Below are positions 6,597 through 7,691 of a stretch of 7,691 bases of DNA, one piece after another. The position numbers were made by a program, and so were the translations under genes. The stretch is from an uncultured Flavobacteriales bacterium (lineage in GTDB: Bacteria > Bacteroidota > Bacteroidia > Flavobacteriales > BACL11). The stretch lies in NCBI GenBank assembly GCA_950069165.1, contig CATMIT010000070.1, positions 1 through 7,691 of the forward strand, given 5' to 3'. The notes beneath the pieces were generated by a model that made no database searches, was not told the origin of the DNA, and saw only the letters and a list, made by a program, of their open reading frames with translations. Numbering within the stretch: position 1 is the stretch's first letter; the number at the start of each line of letters is the position of its first letter.

Positions 6597-7109
6597 ATGT
6601 CAAAAAAGATATTAAAACAATTTGATATAAAAATTCAAAGTTTATCAAATAATAAACACGAATTTATTTTTGATTTTGACCAAAGTCTTTTTGATTTTTT
6701 TTCAAAAAATTTAGATAGTAAAGAAAATTCTGGAACATGTAGAATAGAATTTATAAAAGATGATCTAATGTTAAATCTACTTTTTCAGATAGAAGGTAAA
6801 ACAAAACTTATTTGTGATAGAAGCCTAAAAGAATTTGATTATTTAATAAAAACTGAAAATAAACTTTTATTTAAATTCAGTGATCATGATGAAGAATTAT
6901 CAGATGAAATGCAAACAATAAACCATAATAAATCAATTTTAAATGTAGGAAAGTTCATTTATGAATTTTTTATATTAAAAATTCCTATAAAAAGATTGCA
7001 TCCTTCCTTAAAAAATGAAGATAATATTGATAATTTCGTATACTCAACTACTAAAGATGAACAAAGAAGCGATCCAAGACTAAAATTATTAAAAAAACTT
7101 AAAAAATAA
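6597..7109 (+). CDS. yceD: YceD/DUF177 family protein (23S rRNA accumulation-type)
   Basis: This 170-residue protein belongs to the DUF177/YceD family, linked in other bacteria and plants to 23S rRNA accumulation and almost always encoded next to rpmF. Visible signs are the central CDRSLKEFDYLI (73-84), equivalent to the family CDRCLxxF motif but with Ser in place of the second Cys, then the acidic DHDEELSDE (96-104), LNVGKFIYEFFILKIPIKRLHP (115-136) and the DPRLKLLKKL ending (159-168), which match the Bacteroidota version. The identification rests as much on the position directly before rpmF (4-base gap) as on the motifs. It is among the most AT-rich genes here, at about 17% GC over its first 120 bases by my count. 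Confidence 0.88.
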   Translation: MSKKILKQFDIKIQSLSNNKHEFIFDFDQSLFDFFSKNLDSKENSGTCRIEFIKDDLMLNLLFQIEGKTKLICDRSLKEFDYLIKTENKLLFKFSDHDEELSDEMQTINHNKSILNVGKFIYEFFILKIPIKRLHPSLKNEDNIDNFVYSTTKDEQRSDPRLKLLKKLKK

Positions 7110-7113
7110 AATA

Positions 7114-7305
7114 ATGGCACATCCTAAAAGAAAAATATCTAAAACAAGAAGAGATAAAAGAAGAACACATTATAAAGCTACACCAAAAAGCTTTGTAATA
7201 TGTCCAACAACAGGTGAATCACATCTCCCCCACAGAGCATTCTGGTATGAAGGAAAACTTTATTATAAAGGAAAAGTTGTACTAGAAAAAGAAGTGTCAG
7301 ATTAA
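7114..7305 (+). CDS. rpmF: 50S ribosomal protein L32
   Basis: L32 is a small protein of the large ribosomal subunit. The 63-residue product begins with the diagnostic MAHPKRKISKTRRDKRRTHY, followed by CPTTGESHLPHRAF (about 30-43) and YYKGKVVLEKEV. Length is normal. It has one cysteine only, so the four-Cys zinc-binding form is ruled out; this is common in Bacteroidota. It lies 4 bases after yceD and 12 bases before the fabH start, and is probably cotranscribed with both. Confidence 0.98.
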   Translation: MAHPKRKISKTRRDKRRTHYKATPKSFVICPTTGESHLPHRAFWYEGKLYYKGKVVLEKEVSD

Positions 7306-7317
7306 CAATAAGCATTC

Positions 7318-7691
7318 ATGGTTATAAAAAAAATAAAATCAAGTATATCTGGGGTTTTTGGATATGTTCCTGATTATGTTCTTACTAACAAAGAGCTTGA
7401 AAAACTTGTTAATACAACAGATGAATGGATAGTCACAAGAACAGGAATTAAAGAAAGAAGGCATATTAAAAAAGGCGATGGAAATACTACGGCAGGAATG
7501 GGAGCAAAAGCTTCCAAAATTGCCTTAGAAAGAGCAAATATTAGGAAAGACGATATAGATTTGATCATCTTTGCGACTTTAAGCCCAGATTATTATTTCC
7601 CTGGGTGCGGTGTGCAAATACAGGAAATGTTAGATATTCATACCTGCCCTGCACTTGATGTTCGTAATCAATGTAGTGGTTTTATTTATGG
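7318..7691 (+). CDS. fabH: 3-oxoacyl-ACP synthase III (FabH-type), partial at window end, possibly hybrid
   Basis: FabH condenses acetyl-CoA with malonyl-ACP to start fatty acid synthesis. About 124 of a usual 330 residues are present: the N-terminal GVFGYVPDYVLTNKELEKLV (12-31), DEWIVTRTGIKERR (35-48), and LDVRNQCSGF (113-122) with catalytic Cys119. The position after rpmF is standard. However, residues 1-48 look like the rpmF-linked FabH, whereas the part from about GDGNTT (53-58) through FATLSPDYYFPGCGVQIQEML resembles a second Bacteroidota FabH-like type (LSPDYYFPG, ALDVRNQCSGF). GC rises from about 28% (7321-7440) to about 41% (7561-7680). The reading frame stays open, so a functional enzyme cannot be excluded. 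The start ATG at 7318 gives the usual FabH N-terminus. Confidence 0.88.
   Translation, partial: MVIKKIKSSISGVFGYVPDYVLTNKELEKLVNTTDEWIVTRTGIKERRHIKKGDGNTTAGMGAKASKIALERANIRKDDIDLIIFATLSPDYYFPGCGVQIQEMLDIHTCPALDVRNQCSGFIY
7420..7461. other. Possible second junction (B/C) in the conserved FabH motif
   Basis: The codons for DEWIVTRTGIKERR are conserved across FabH paralogues. Left of them the sequence has the AT-rich character and the FabH type of the yceD-rpmF block. Right of them GC content, codon choice (GGC, GCC, ATC, CCC and GCG-type codons appear) and paralogue type all change. A join within shared homologous sequence would keep the frame open, as observed. This rests on family patterns from memory, with no alignment. 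Confidence 0.45.

Noticed and set aside
7374..7568. Minus-strand 64-codon frame opposite fabH
   Set aside because: It is a shadow of the conserved FabH coding frame with no independent support.

Overview
The window looks like Bacteroidota, most likely a marine-type member of the Flavobacteriales. The support is: a 5S/23S sequence of that type; promoter-like TAnnTTTG elements instead of clear Shine-Dalgarno sites; a secreted leucine-rich-repeat protein ending in a short type IX secretion (T9SS) sorting tail; the flavobacterial 'asparagine synthetase B'-like gene beside dnaB and accA; and the Bacteroidota core cluster pdxA-yceD-rpmF-fabH.

Layout. Positions 1-530 hold the 3' end of a 23S rRNA gene and a complete 5S rRNA gene on the + strand, closed by a strong symmetrical terminator (534-571). 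Converging on it is a tightly packed minus-strand operon, accA -> dnaB -> 'asnB-like' (4269 down to 591), with a 3-base gap and a 14-base overlap. Divergent from accA runs ispE (isoprenoid precursor synthesis), followed 13 bases later by the LRR/T9SS protein gene (5131-5751). Just past its stop lies the C-terminal end of a minus-strand N-acetylglucosamine-kinase-like gene (5752-5895). That fragment runs directly into a headless plus-strand pdxA (from about 5884), followed by yceD (DUF177), rpmF (ribosomal protein L32) and the 5' part of a fabH-type ketoacyl-ACP synthase cut by the window end.

The most important observation concerns integrity, not a new system. The window appears to be a mosaic of three pieces. 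Piece A (1 to about 5890) has roughly 36% GC where counted. Piece B (about 5890 to about 7440) is very AT-rich, 17-28% GC in counted 120-base samples. Piece C (about 7460 to the end) returns to about 41% GC. The A/B join truncates two unrelated genes at one point, with a 12-base stretch readable in both. The B/C join falls in the conserved DEWI..RTGIKERR motif of FabH and appears to splice the N-terminus of the rpmF-linked FabH to the body of a second FabH-like paralogue type. A chimeric metagenome or amplified-genome contig explains this best; true recombination is the alternative.

Functionally the genes are housekeeping: ribosome parts (23S, 5S, L32, and YceD, linked to 23S rRNA), fatty acid synthesis (AccA, FabH), replication (DnaB), isoprenoid synthesis (IspE) and vitamin B6 synthesis (PdxA). 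I see no defence system, mobile element, CRISPR array, tRNA or new multi-gene system here.
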